DNA from: Nitrosarchaeum sp.
GTDB taxonomy: Archaea; Thermoproteota; Nitrososphaeria; Nitrososphaerales; Nitrosopumilaceae
NCBI GenBank assembly: GCA_013140415.1
Contig: JABFSW010000007.1
Location: forward strand, 1-8,126
Direction of reading: 5' to 3'
Length of the DNA: 8,126 nucleotides
The notes beneath the pieces are model-generated. The model did not search any database, was not told the origin of the DNA, and worked only from the letters and a program-made list of their open reading frames with translations. Position numbers and translations under genes: made by a program. Shown piece by piece: positions 1-6,612 of this stretch; the first letter of the stretch is position 1, and every line of letters begins with the position of its first letter.

Positions 1-2479
1 TTCTCATACTACGTAAGAATTTGGAACTAATTCTAATTCGTTCAAGAGTTTGCTCTTGAGTCCTTTCAGTACCAGGTGTAGGATTCTTTTTGAAAAATTG
101 ACGAATCTCTTTTTCCATAGAATCATCTGCAATAGAAGAGATACTTGCAACAATTCTATTAAACAATGGATTACCACGACCAACTTTCTTGTTGAGTTTT
201 GTCCAATTAGTCTTAAGCCAAGGCCATAGAATCTTTTTACCATATGGATTTGCAGCAACTTTCATGATTGGCAGATGCATATTTTGAGAGCGAACCTCTG
301 AAGTTTGTGAGAAATTTAATGATTTTAGCAATAGTTTTTCATCTTTGAAACTACACATTGCACCAAGAAATCGGAGTTTCTCTTCCATTGTTTTTGCATT
401 TTTGTAGAGTCGAGTCAATTCTTCATGTGTTTTGGAATTTCCATTCCATGCCATAACAGAGCAAACAGACTCAACCAAGTCAGGGGATAGAGAAGTAGGA
501 TTTTTCAAGAATTGCTTGTAGCGATTTTCTGATTCAATTATAACTTCGTCATCATCTAGTTTACCAAGTGTAGATATTGCAAATCCCCTCATCATAGCAT
601 CAGTATGTTTGTCTGTTTTTTTAGGATTCCATCCCAGATCATACAAAATTTTCTTTAGATAGTTTACGGCATAATTTCGAATTTCTGAAGAGAATTCTTC
701 GCCAAATGCTCTAAAATACAATGAAGACAAGTTGTGTGCCACATTTACAGATGCCAGATAGCTATCCTCATCATAGTATGCATCAGAAAAATCAAGATAA
801 TTACGAACAGTCTCATCACAGGATATGCATAATGAAAACAGATCATTTTGAATAGCCCATCTGTCAATTGCTGGAATTTGTTTTTGGTCTACAAGCATTT
901 TAAGATCTAGCAAAGTGCCTTTATCGTATTTTACGCGATAGAATCCTTTTCTTCCAAAATTTGCTACAAACCCAATGTTATTCTTGGGCAATTTTACAGA
1001 CATTGATTTTTTTGTAAAAAGTTTCTGGAATAATTCATCTTTCAGTCCGATAGAAAGAGGAATAGACCACAGACCGTTTGATTTTTTATCAGACTCTAGC
1101 ATGTATCGTCTTTGCTTGAGATGCAATGTTGAATCTTGTTTTTCTATCTCAACTACTGGAAAACCAGGTTGCTTTAACCATGTCAATACCATTGCGCGTA
1201 CAGGCATTTTGGAAATCTTGCCTATTGCATCCCAAAGATCTTGGCCTTCAGCGTTTTTGTATTTGAAATCAGCAAGATATCTCTTTAATCCTTTTTGGAA
1301 ATTTGATTCTCCAACATAATGCTCAAGCATTCTTAAAACACATCCTCCTTTATCATATGATATGGCATCAAAGATTTCACGTATTTCAGATGTTGAATTT
1401 ACTTTGACGTCAATTGGATGCGTATTTTTCAATGAATCCAGTCCCATTGCAGCGTTCATCGCATCTTCGACAAATTGATTCCACAAGTCCCATTCAGGAT
1501 AAAACTTGTCAACAAACTTTGTTGCCATAAATGTTGCAAAACTCTCATTGAGCCATAGATCATTCCACCATTTCATGGTAACCAGATTTCCAAACCATTG
1601 ATGTGCAATCTCATGAGAGATTACTTCGGCGATGTACTGTTTTGTTCTAGTTGAAGATGTCTTTGGATCATAAAGTAAAATGGTTTCTCTAAATGTTATT
1701 GCACCCCAATTCTCCATTGCCCCTGAGGCAAAATCTGGAATTGCTATTAAATCCAATTTGGGCAGAGGATATTTTATTCCAAAATATTTCTCATATGATA
1801 AAAGCAGTTTCTTTCCAAGCTCAAGGGAATACTTGCCTTTTGATTTATTCCCCCTTGTTGTAATTACACGAACTTGTGTTTTACCAATCTTACCTGTAAG
1901 ATATTCAAACTCACCTACGCCAAGATAGACAAGATATGTAGACATTACAGGAGTTTTTGCAAATTTGTATAGTGTTTTATTTTTTAATTTCTTTTTTGAT
2001 GTAACTGGCATGTTAGAAATTGCAGTGAACTTGTTTTCTGCAATTATTGAAATATCAAATGTCGCCTTGGCTTCTGGCTCATCCCAGCATGGAAATGCCC
2101 TTCTTGCATCAGCTGCTTCAAATTGAGATGTTGCAAGATATTTTGTCTTGCCATTTTGCTTGTATTGACTACGGTAAAATCCTAGTAAACAGTTATTTAG
2201 TTCTCCAGTAAATTCAATTTCAACAAAAGCATTACCTTTGATTTTGTTTTTAATTATAATTGTCAGTTCTTCTTTTTTTGCGTCAATTTTGGTTATTGCC
2301 TTTTCAGATATTTCATTGCATCTAACATGGCATGATTTTATTTTGAGCTCAGCGCAATGTAGTGTGATCGAATTTACATGCTCTTTGCAGTTAACGGTAA
2401 TTGTCTCTTTACCATTAAAGATAAAATTTTTGAAAACAGGCTCAAATTCAAGCGTATAGTTTACAGGAATTACCTTCAC
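1..2479 (-). CDS. M1-family zinc aminopeptidase (tricorn-interacting factor F2/F3 or aminopeptidase N type), 3' end off the left edge
   Basis: Cytosolic metallo-aminopeptidase that trims N-terminal residues from peptides, probably downstream of the proteasome. I translated residues 1-826 in one uninterrupted frame. The N-terminal beta domain carries the family signature running from GFYRS to DARRAFPCWDEP. The exopeptidase motif GAMEN is at residues 253-257. The zinc site is HEIAH at 289-293, with the third ligand in NES at E312, exactly the HEXXH-X18-E spacing. The transition-state tyrosine is in SYDKG at Y375. The C-terminal half is a long helical ERAP1-C-like region. The start is GTG at 2479: an in-frame TAG lies seven codons upstream and no ATG or TTG intervenes, giving an N-terminus (M)KVIPVNYTLEFEP. 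Family lengths of roughly 780-850 suggest only a short tail is missing. It is divergent from the mutase gene and probably leaderless. Family assignment is firm; physiological substrates are unknown. Confidence 0.95.
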   Translation of the reverse strand, partial: MKVIPVNYTLEFEPVFKNFIFNGKETITVNCKEHVNSITLHCAELKIKSCHVRCNEISEKAITKIDAKKEELTIIIKNKIKGNAFVEIEFTGELNNCLLGFYRSQYKQNGKTKYLATSQFEAADARRAFPCWDEPEAKATFDISIIAENKFTAISNMPVTSKKKLKNKTLYKFAKTPVMSTYLVYLGVGEFEYLTGKIGKTQVRVITTRGNKSKGKYSLELGKKLLLSYEKYFGIKYPLPKLDLIAIPDFASGAMENWGAITFRETILLYDPKTSSTRTKQYIAEVISHEIAHQWFGNLVTMKWWNDLWLNESFATFMATKFVDKFYPEWDLWNQFVEDAMNAAMGLDSLKNTHPIDVKVNSTSEIREIFDAISYDKGGCVLRMLEHYVGESNFQKGLKRYLADFKYKNAEGQDLWDAIGKISKMPVRAMVLTWLKQPGFPVVEIEKQDSTLHLKQRRYMLESDKKSNGLWSIPLSIGLKDELFQKLFTKKSMSVKLPKNNIGFVANFGRKGFYRVKYDKGTLLDLKMLVDQKQIPAIDRWAIQNDLFSLCISCDETVRNYLDFSDAYYDEDSYLASVNVAHNLSSLYFRAFGEEFSSEIRNYAVNYLKKILYDLGWNPKKTDKHTDAMMRGFAISTLGKLDDDEVIIESENRYKQFLKNPTSLSPDLVESVCSVMAWNGNSKTHEELTRLYKNAKTMEEKLRFLGAMCSFKDEKLLLKSLNFSQTSEVRSQNMHLPIMKVAANPYGKKILWPWLKTNWTKLNKKVGRGNPLFNRIVASISSIADDSMEKEIRQFFKKNPTPGTERTQEQTLERIRISSKFLRSMR

Positions 2480-2501
2480 AGTAAGGGTGCTTTTCTAGCG
2501 C

Positions 2502-2511
2502 TTTATGTAAA
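2502..2511 (-). promoter_or_regulatory. Likely TATA box of the M1 aminopeptidase gene
   Basis: On the minus strand this reads TTTACATAAA and is centred about 27 bp upstream of the GTG start. That is the usual archaeal TATA-to-transcription-start distance, so the transcript would be leaderless. No Shine-Dalgarno sequence precedes the GTG, which agrees. Prediction from position and AT-richness only. Confidence 0.45.
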
Positions 2512-2549
2512 TTGCGAATAATGAAAAAGATGGAAAATCAAATAAAGGC

Positions 2550-2558
2550 TTTAAAATA
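2550..2558 (+). promoter_or_regulatory. Likely TATA box of the methylmalonyl-CoA mutase small subunit gene
   Basis: TTTAAAATA is centred about 21 bp upstream of the ATG at 2575, which would place transcription initiation at or just before the start codon. There is no Shine-Dalgarno sequence in the short upstream stretch. An ATG at 2559 is out of frame with the gene. Confidence 0.45.
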
Positions 2559-2574
2559 ATGAAAAGCACAAGTC

Positions 2575-2997
2575 ATGAAACAAAAGACATCTTCCAGACG
2601 TGTCAAGATTCTAGTTGCAAAATTGGGCTTAGATGGTCATGATAGAGGTGCCCTAGTATTGTGCAGAGCATTTAGAGATGCAGGAATGGAGGTAATTTAC
2701 TCTGGGCTTTTTGCTACTCCAGACAGAATTGCACAAATTGCCGAAGATGAAGATGTTGATGCAGTTGCAATGAGTTTGCTTAATGGCGCACATGGTACAT
2801 TGTTTCCAAGAGTAGTACAAGCACTAAACAAAAAAGGAATCAAAGATGTGCTAGTGGTTGGCGGAGGTGTCATACCTGAAGAAGATAAAAAAGATCTCAA
2901 AAAATCAGGAGTTGATGAAGTGTTTGGTCCAGGAACACCACTAAAAGATATCATTGATCATATTACAACTGGTGTTTCAAAACTAAGAAAATTATAA
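2575..2997 (+). CDS. mcmA2: Methylmalonyl-CoA mutase, small (cobalamin-binding) subunit
   Basis: Stand-alone B12-binding subunit that pairs with a separate catalytic subunit, not in this window, to interconvert (R)-methylmalonyl-CoA and succinyl-CoA. In ammonia-oxidising archaea this step belongs to the 3-hydroxypropionate/4-hydroxybutyrate CO2-fixation cycle. The 140-residue length matches the family. The cobalamin motif DxHxxG is seen as D20-G-H22-D-R-G25, with His22 as the lower axial cobalt ligand. It is followed by the SxL element (S67-L-L69) and the glycine-rich GGG at 96-98, the usual order in a Rossmann-like B12 domain. The start is the ATG at 2575, about 21 bp after a TATA-like box, so it is probably leaderless. 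The gene is divergent from the aminopeptidase and its stop lies two bases from the ilvC stop. Close relatives such as isobutyryl-CoA mutase or hydroxyisobutyryl-CoA mutase small subunits cannot be fully excluded from this domain alone. Confidence 0.93.
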   Translation: MKQKTSSRRVKILVAKLGLDGHDRGALVLCRAFRDAGMEVIYSGLFATPDRIAQIAEDEDVDAVAMSLLNGAHGTLFPRVVQALNKKGIKDVLVVGGGVIPEEDKKDLKKSGVDEVFGPGTPLKDIIDHITTGVSKLRKL

Positions 2998-2999
2998 GA

Positions 3000-3998
3000 T
3001 TATTCCGTAGAGTCAGGCCACATCATTTTACGCATTTGCTTGCCGACTTTTTCAATTTGGTGTGCATCTGTTTCTTTCATGTATTTGTCAAATGCATCTT
3101 TGCCATGTTTCTGGTATTCACTAATCCATTCTTTGTTAAATGTGCCATCTTGTATCATTTTTAGAACTTTTTTCATGTTATCTTTGGTTTCACTAGTCAT
3201 TACCATTGGACCACGAGTCAAACCGCCATATCTTGCAGTTTCGCTAACACGTCTCCACATTCCATTGATTCCATATCTTTGAATCATATCCACAATTAGT
3301 TTGAGTTCGTGTAAAACCTCAAAGTATGCAATTTCTGGCTGATATCCAGCCTCTACCAATGTCTCAAATGCTGCTTTTACCATAGATGCAGATCCTCCAC
3401 AAAGATCTGCTTGCTCACCAAACCAATCAGTTTCTACTTCTTCTTGGAAAGTTGTCTGGATTAATCCAGCACGTGCACTACCAATTGCTTTTGCAATTCC
3501 TAGTGTTCTATCCCAAGCTTTTCCAGTAAAGTCTTGGTGTACTGCAACAATTGATGGAGTTCCAAAGTTTTCAAGATATGTCTCTCTTACTTTAGAGCCA
3601 GGTCCTTTTGGTGCAACCATAATAATATCAACATCATTTGGAGCAACAATCCATTTCCAATGAATTGCAGCTGCATGTGAAAACGATAATGCCTTTCCTT
3701 TGGAGAGATTTGGCCCAATTTCATCTTTATACACTTGGGACTGGATCATATCAGGAAGTAAAACGTGAATAATATCGGCTTTTTTGCATGCATCAGATAT
3801 AGACATTACTGTGTGACCATCAGATTCTGCTTTTTTCCAGCTGTTTCCGCCTTTTTTTAAACCAACAATGACGTTAAGACCTGAATCTTTCATGTTATTG
3901 GCTTGTGCATCACCTTGAATTCCATAACCAAGTACAGCAATAGTTTGATCTTTTAGCGGAGCTAAACTGATGTCTTTATCTTTCCATGTTTTTGCCAT
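3000..3998 (-). CDS. ilvC: Ketol-acid reductoisomerase (class I)
   Basis: Second enzyme of valine, isoleucine and leucine synthesis: Mg2+-dependent alkyl shift and NAD(P)H reduction of acetolactate or acetohydroxybutyrate. The 332 residues show an N-terminal Rossmann domain (GYGIQGDAQ, 24-32), cofactor-loop region GLKKGGNSW (46-54), His108 at the catalytic-His position, and VAPKGPG (128-134). The all-helical domain has the metal ligands D191 and E195 in TDWFGEQADLCGG, E227 and E231 in FEVLHE, and substrate serine S252. Unusual features: HGFNIH of most homologues reads HAAAIH, and GYGSQGHA reads GYGIQGDA. The start is the ATG at 3998 (MAKTWKDKDI). An in-frame upstream codon at 4070 would add 24 residues that overlap the zinc-ribbon gene and look unlike the family. 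A GAGTGAT sequence just before the ATG may act as a ribosome site. Confidence 0.95.
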   Translation of the reverse strand: MAKTWKDKDISLAPLKDQTIAVLGYGIQGDAQANNMKDSGLNVIVGLKKGGNSWKKAESDGHTVMSISDACKKADIIHVLLPDMIQSQVYKDEIGPNLSKGKALSFSHAAAIHWKWIVAPNDVDIIMVAPKGPGSKVRETYLENFGTPSIVAVHQDFTGKAWDRTLGIAKAIGSARAGLIQTTFQEEVETDWFGEQADLCGGSASMVKAAFETLVEAGYQPEIAYFEVLHELKLIVDMIQRYGINGMWRRVSETARYGGLTRGPMVMTSETKDNMKKVLKMIQDGTFNKEWISEYQKHGKDAFDKYMKETDAHQIEKVGKQMRKMMWPDSTE

Positions 3999-4032
3999 GA
4001 TATCACTCAGAATACTGCAAATATTAACTAAT

Positions 4033-4041
4033 AATTTTAAA
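4033..4041 (-). promoter_or_regulatory. Candidate TATA box for ilvC, overlapping the end of the zinc-ribbon gene
   Basis: On the minus strand TTTAAAATT is centred near 4037, about 39 bp upstream of the ilvC ATG. Initiation would fall near 4011 and leave a leader of about 13 nt containing GAGTGAT. ilvC could therefore be transcribed independently of the nadM/zinc-ribbon genes. Readthrough from upstream is equally possible because the gap is only 38 bp. Confidence 0.35.
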
Positions 4042-4156
4042 TTGTGATTATTTTGTTGCAACCACGACATTGTACCGTGACTGTATCACCAGTTAATCGT
4101 TTGAATCTCTTTGAGCCGCATTCTGGACAAATAGGGCAAGCACGTATTGGTTCCAT
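4037..4156 (-). CDS. Small zinc-ribbon protein, 39 residues
   Basis: A very short gene. Its product begins MEPIRACPICPECGS and ends CRGCNKIITI. Cysteines are at 7, 10, 13, 30 and 33. C10-x2-C13-G-S followed 16 residues later by C30-x2-C33 is the standard four-cysteine zinc-ribbon pattern, with C7 extra. Lysines and arginines between the knuckles suggest nucleic-acid or ribosome contact, but no function is recognised. The ATG shares its A with the nadM stop codon (TAATG), a typical arrangement for translational coupling, so it is probably co-expressed with nadM. The coding sequence ends within the candidate ilvC promoter, 38 bp before ilvC. The intact double knuckle and coupled start argue for a real gene; the main doubt is size. 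Confidence 0.75.
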   Translation of the reverse strand: MEPIRACPICPECGSKRFKRLTGDTVTVQCRGCNKIITI

Positions 4157-4686
4157 TAGTGTTCAGTTGGTTTTGTATCAGATTTGGATATTATATCCAG
4201 TCGTTGTTTGCCGTTAATTTTTTGTAAAAATTTAACAACTGCATTTGGGACTAGATTTTGCCAGTTATCATCAGAGATTATCATTAATCTAATATTAGTT
4301 GCATTGTATTGTGCTCTGTCTAGAAATTTCGGTGCGACTACATTAATTTTAGAATCTGCCAGTAACATTTTGACATAATCATTTCCGCTATACACTTTAT
4401 CAAAATGGGGCAATGCAGCTTTGAGATAAGATGCCCATGTTGCAATATTGAACTGGTTTTCTATTGCCATAATGAAACATCGAGATAAATCAATACCAGA
4501 TTCTTTTAATGAATCATGAATCATTTCAATTCTTTCTCCAGCTGTAAAGGGGTCTTTTTCTAGATAATTGAACTGAGAACTAGTTATTACAATAATTACT
4601 TCGTCACATTGTTTAAGAATTTGTTTTACCAAATCCAAATGACCCAGATGAAATGGCTGAAATCTGCCCATCATTAATCCGCGCAT
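4156..4686 (-). CDS. nadM: Nicotinamide-nucleotide adenylyltransferase, archaeal NadM type
   Basis: Joins NMN (or nicotinate mononucleotide) and ATP to form NAD(+) or its deamido form, the shared last adenylyl transfer of NAD synthesis and salvage; cytosolic. The 176-residue protein has the nucleotidyltransferase opening GRFQPFHLGH (7-16), with the HxGH catalytic motif at H13-L-G-H16. It continues with PFTAGER (46-52), characteristic of archaeal NadM, and NATNIR (128-133) in the place of the ISxTxIR ATP-binding motif. The C-terminal tail past about residue 160 is polar and probably disordered. The start is the ATG at 4686. A second Met at residue 5 or 6 is possible but would cut into the first beta strand. 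It lies 34 bp after the pseudo-GTPase gene and overlaps the zinc-ribbon start by one base. A palindromic AT-rich element centred 25 bp upstream may be its own promoter. Confidence 0.93.
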   Translation of the reverse strand: MRGLMMGRFQPFHLGHLDLVKQILKQCDEVIIVITSSQFNYLEKDPFTAGERIEMIHDSLKESGIDLSRCFIMAIENQFNIATWASYLKAALPHFDKVYSGNDYVKMLLADSKINVVAPKFLDRAQYNATNIRLMIISDDNWQNLVPNAVVKFLQKINGKQRLDIISKSDTKPTEH

Positions 4687-4702
4687 AAAATATGATATCT
4701 TT

Positions 4703-4718
4703 TGATTTAATTAAATCA
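4703..4718. promoter_or_regulatory. Perfect 16-bp palindrome TGATTTAATTAAATCA at the nadM promoter position
   Basis: TGATTTAA is followed immediately by its exact reverse complement TTAAATCA, inside the 34-bp gap between the pseudo-GTPase stop and the nadM ATG. The centre is about 25 bp upstream of nadM, where an archaeal TATA box is expected for a leaderless gene. It could be a TATA box, a dimeric repressor operator over the TATA box, or both. AT-rich palindromes can also arise by chance. Confidence 0.5.
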
Positions 4719-4720
4719 GA

Positions 4721-5638
4721 CTATTTGATTGGACCGCTACCCAGAATTCGAATTGTGGTGGATTCAGGTTTTAGAATTACTGCAATATCACCAGGTTTGT
4801 ATACAATTGGTTTTTCAAATGTTAGCTTTAGTGGAGTAATAGATGAGAATTTTGCTGCCTTGATTTGCAGGCCCACACTAACTAGACATCCTTGGTTTTG
4901 TGCAATGTCAGTTTTATAAAATGGGCTCTTTGTAAAATCAAGCTCAATTTCAGATTTTACATCAACTGTATTTGCTTGAGCAATGATATCGCCCCTTCCA
5001 ACTTCATCTGGTTTTGCGCCCTTTACTGCCAAGCCAACTCTTGCAGGACAGACAGATTCCTCAACTGGGTCATCATGCATTTGAATTGATTTTATCATTA
5101 CATCTATTCCTGCAGGGTATAATTTGAGATTGTCATATTGTTTGATTTTTCCATTGGTTACTTTGCCAAGAATCACAGTCCCAACACCTTTGACATCAAA
5201 GCAGTGATCAACTACCAGTTTAGGAGGGTCATTATTTGAAATTGGCTGAATCTTGTCCATTTCTTCTTTGAGTTTATCTTGGTTTACTTTGAGGTATTTT
5301 TCAACTACAGTGCCCTTTATCATGGAATTTAGTTTTGATTCATCTACATCAAAAGTATGAGATAAGATTCCTTTGTCTTTTTTGAGGGTGTCAAGTGCAA
5401 TGATTTGCTCTCCAGTAAATTTGTCTAGTTTATCAACATGAAATATTACATATTCTGCAAGATTGATTGCCTGTAGAAGTGGCTGGATTTTATCAGGAAA
5501 ACCACTAGGAGTAACCCAGGTTTTGATGATATCGGATTCTTTTCTATCATAAAGTGAAAGATCAGTTACGGTTCCTTTTTTGCCAAACTCTGCTGCAATG
5601 TCTTGTTTTCCCAAGACTACAAAATTTATTGATTTCAT
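4721..5638 (-). CDS. EF1A/SelB-like translation factor homologue with a degenerate (non-GTPase) G domain
   Basis: A 305-residue three-part protein. Residues 1-115 keep the outline of an EF1A G domain but lack its catalytic signatures. The P-loop GHVDHGKS/T is replaced by LGKQDIAAEFGKKGT (9-23), the DxPG switch II reads TPSG (43-46), and no NKxD base-specificity motif is visible. A charged linker spans about 118-135. Residues 140-215 form a clear domain II beta barrel (FDVKGVGTVILGKV onward, then VGLAVKG and RGDIIAQ), closest in style to SelB. Residues 220-305 fit domain III. It probably does not hydrolyse GTP; a role in tRNA, ribosome or mRNA binding is inference. Proteins of this sort are annotated in archaea as EF-Tu domain 2 proteins. 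It is first in a leftward series with nadM and the zinc ribbon. Start ATG at 5638, 26 bp after a TATA-like box. Confidence 0.85.
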   Translation of the reverse strand: MKSINFVVLGKQDIAAEFGKKGTVTDLSLYDRKESDIIKTWVTPSGFPDKIQPLLQAINLAEYVIFHVDKLDKFTGEQIIALDTLKKDKGILSHTFDVDESKLNSMIKGTVVEKYLKVNQDKLKEEMDKIQPISNNDPPKLVVDHCFDVKGVGTVILGKVTNGKIKQYDNLKLYPAGIDVMIKSIQMHDDPVEESVCPARVGLAVKGAKPDEVGRGDIIAQANTVDVKSEIELDFTKSPFYKTDIAQNQGCLVSVGLQIKAAKFSSITPLKLTFEKPIVYKPGDIAVILKPESTTIRILGSGPIK

Positions 5639-5659
5639 AATTATGAGTGAGTTTTGACT

Positions 5660-5669
5660 TTATTTTAAG
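5660..5669 (-). promoter_or_regulatory. Likely TATA box of the pseudo-GTPase gene
   Basis: On the minus strand CTTAAAATAA is centred about 26 bp before the ATG at 5638. This predicts a leaderless transcript that may continue into nadM and the zinc-ribbon gene. The box lies in the 53-bp gap after the DUF1348 stop. Confidence 0.5.
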
Positions 5670-5691
5670 CCTAGTTAAGATAAATACTGTG

Positions 5692-6120
5692 TTATCTGAA
5701 TTTTCTTTCTGATTCCTGAATTGGATAGTCATTGGCACTCATATCTCGCCTTTTCATGAGACCGTCTTCATCAAACTCCCAATGCTCATTTCCATGTGTT
5801 CGCATCCATTGTTCTGTCTGAGCATCTTTCCACTCATACTCAAATCTAACTGAAATTCGATTTGCAGTGTAGGCCCACAATTCTTTTTCTAGTTTGTAAT
5901 CCAATTCTTTTTCCCATTTTCTTTTCAAAAATTGTTTTATTGCTTTATGCCCACTGAAAAACTCGATTCGATTTCTCCATTGACAATCTACCGAGTATCC
6001 TTTTAATACAATTTCAGGATCTCTGGTGTTCCATGCTCTTTCTGCATTTTTTACTTTAAGATATGCACTATCTTCTGTGAACGGTGGTTTTATTGTTGAG
6101 TGTTTTTCAGTTTTTTCCAA
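5692..6120 (-). CDS. DUF1348 family protein (SnoaL-like, NTF2 fold)
   Basis: Small alpha+beta barrel protein of unknown reaction. The family signature is evident: ERAWNTRDPE, WRNRIEFFSG, IKQFLKRKWEKELDY, KELWAYTANRISVRFEYEW and GNEHWEFDEDGLM. I place the start at the TTG at 6120, giving 142 residues. A GGTGA ribosome site sits five bases upstream, and known members begin close to this point. An ATG at 6228 is in frame but would bury 36 unrelated residues inside the HxlR1 gene. Its 5' end overlaps the HxlR1 3' end by 14 bp, so the two are surely co-transcribed. The product stops at SERKFR. As I recall the family, most members carry a further 15-20 residues including GRRPDDHP, so this copy looks C-terminally short. 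It may be a carrier, enzyme or binding protein acting with the HxlR1-controlled response. Confidence 0.85.
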   Translation of the reverse strand: MEKTEKHSTIKPPFTEDSAYLKVKNAERAWNTRDPEIVLKGYSVDCQWRNRIEFFSGHKAIKQFLKRKWEKELDYKLEKELWAYTANRISVRFEYEWKDAQTEQWMRTHGNEHWEFDEDGLMKRRDMSANDYPIQESERKFR

Positions 6121-6517
6121 CGGTATCACCTTGTATAACTGGCAAAATTTCTTTGAAATGTCGTGATTTTCCATCTTTAAAAACAGCATCTGAACAATGT
6201 AATGTAGAAAACTCACCCATCTGTTCAAGAATAAATTTTACTTGTTTACCTTTTTCTGTTAATGAATATTCTATTTTTATCGGGGTTTCTGGAATTACTT
6301 TTCTTTTAATTATACCAGTTGACTCTAATTGTCGGAGTCTCTGAGAAAGTGTTCTTGAATTAATCCCTTCAACAGACTCAAGGAATTGGTTGAATCTGGT
6401 TTGATTATACAAGATCATATTACGTAGAATAAGAATGGCAAATTTTTTCCCTATTATTTGAAATGTGTTATTTATTGGGCATGTTTTTACGTTGTCTTTT
6501 TTCATTGTTTGTGTCAA
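6107..6517 (-). CDS. HxlR-family winged-helix transcriptional regulator (HxlR1)
   Basis: A 136-residue DNA-binding protein acting as a dimer. It shows the HxlR pattern: CPINNTFQIIGKKFAILILRN, then FNQFLESVEGINSRTLSQRLRQLE (recognition helix region), a beta wing (IIKRKVIPETPIKIEYSLTEKG) and a C-terminal dimerisation helix. Cysteines occur in the N-terminal CPI motif and in HCSDAVF; both are candidate redox or electrophile sensors, as in HypR- and QorR-like HxlR proteins, though this is inference. The start is TTG at 6517, giving MTQTMKKDN. GGAG lies ten bases upstream, and the leader aligns without gaps to that of HxlR2 right up to its TTG. ATG at 6505 (132 residues) is the alternative. It overlaps DUF1348 by 14 bp and is divergent from the DsrE-like gene. 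A shared element upstream suggests autoregulation. Confidence 0.92.
   Translation of the reverse strand: MTQTMKKDNVKTCPINNTFQIIGKKFAILILRNMILYNQTRFNQFLESVEGINSRTLSQRLRQLESTGIIKRKVIPETPIKIEYSLTEKGKQVKFILEQMGEFSTLHCSDAVFKDGKSRHFKEILPVIQGDTVGKN
6126..6130 (-). promoter_or_regulatory. Ribosome binding site that fixes the DUF1348 TTG start
   Basis: GGTGA on the minus strand lies within the last codons of HxlR1, five bases before the TTG at 6120. Its spacing is right for TTG at 6120 and wrong for the in-frame GTG at 6129, which is why the TTG was chosen. Confidence 0.6.
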
Positions 6518-6546
6518 ATTACAAAATCTCCATCTGATGGATTTTC

Positions 6547-6567
6547 AGTTACTTTCTATTTAATATA
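6547..6567. promoter_or_regulatory. Shared HxlR promoter/operator element, copy 1 (divergent HxlR1/DsrE region)
   Basis: The plus strand reads AGTTACTTTCTA, one base, then TTAATATA. The same block, with only the middle base changed, occurs inverted at 7479-7499 before HxlR2. TTTAATATA with its complement TATATTAAA can serve as a TATA box in either direction. It would start HxlR1 leftward and the DsrE-like gene rightward, the latter near 6589 so that its ribosome site is kept. AGTTACTTTCT beside it would then be an operator over the HxlR1 initiation region. Confidence 0.6.
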
Positions 6568-6598
6568 GATTGTCTTTTTATATCTAGTTGTGTATTAC

Positions 6599-6608
6599 AA
6601 GGAGGTGG
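6599..6608 (+). promoter_or_regulatory. Strong Shine-Dalgarno sequence of the DsrE-like gene
   Basis: AAGGAGGTGG ends four bases before the ATG at 6613. It is near-perfect to the 16S tail and by far the strongest ribosome site in a window where most genes look leaderless. It implies a real 5' leader and high expression. A second TATA-like sequence, TTTTTATAT at about 6576-6584, would start transcription too late to include all of it, favouring the box at 6559-6567. Confidence 0.75.
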
Positions 6609-6612
6609 AATA

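Noticed and set aside
4..258. Leftward 84-codon open frame near the left edge
   Set aside because: It is an off-frame shadow; the M1 aminopeptidase frame runs through here without interruption to the window edge.
975..2459. Rightward open frames at 975-1319, 1680-1928 and 2238-2459
   Set aside because: They are antisense to the aminopeptidase, whose catalytic motifs and full frame are intact; their translations resemble no family.
3999..4070. 24-residue N-terminal extension of ilvC starting at 4070
   Set aside because: It overlaps the zinc-ribbon frame, is unlike KARI N-termini, and the ATG at 3998 gives a normal-length protein.
6121..6228. 36-residue N-terminal extension of DUF1348 starting at 6228
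   Set aside because: It is a shadow of HxlR1 coding sequence; the TTG at 6120 has a well-placed GGTGA and matches the family start.
6530..6540. Palindrome CCATCTGATGG over the HxlR1 ribosome site, as an RNA switch
   Set aside because: The symmetric arms leave too small a loop for a stable hairpin, and the HxlR2 leader does not keep it.
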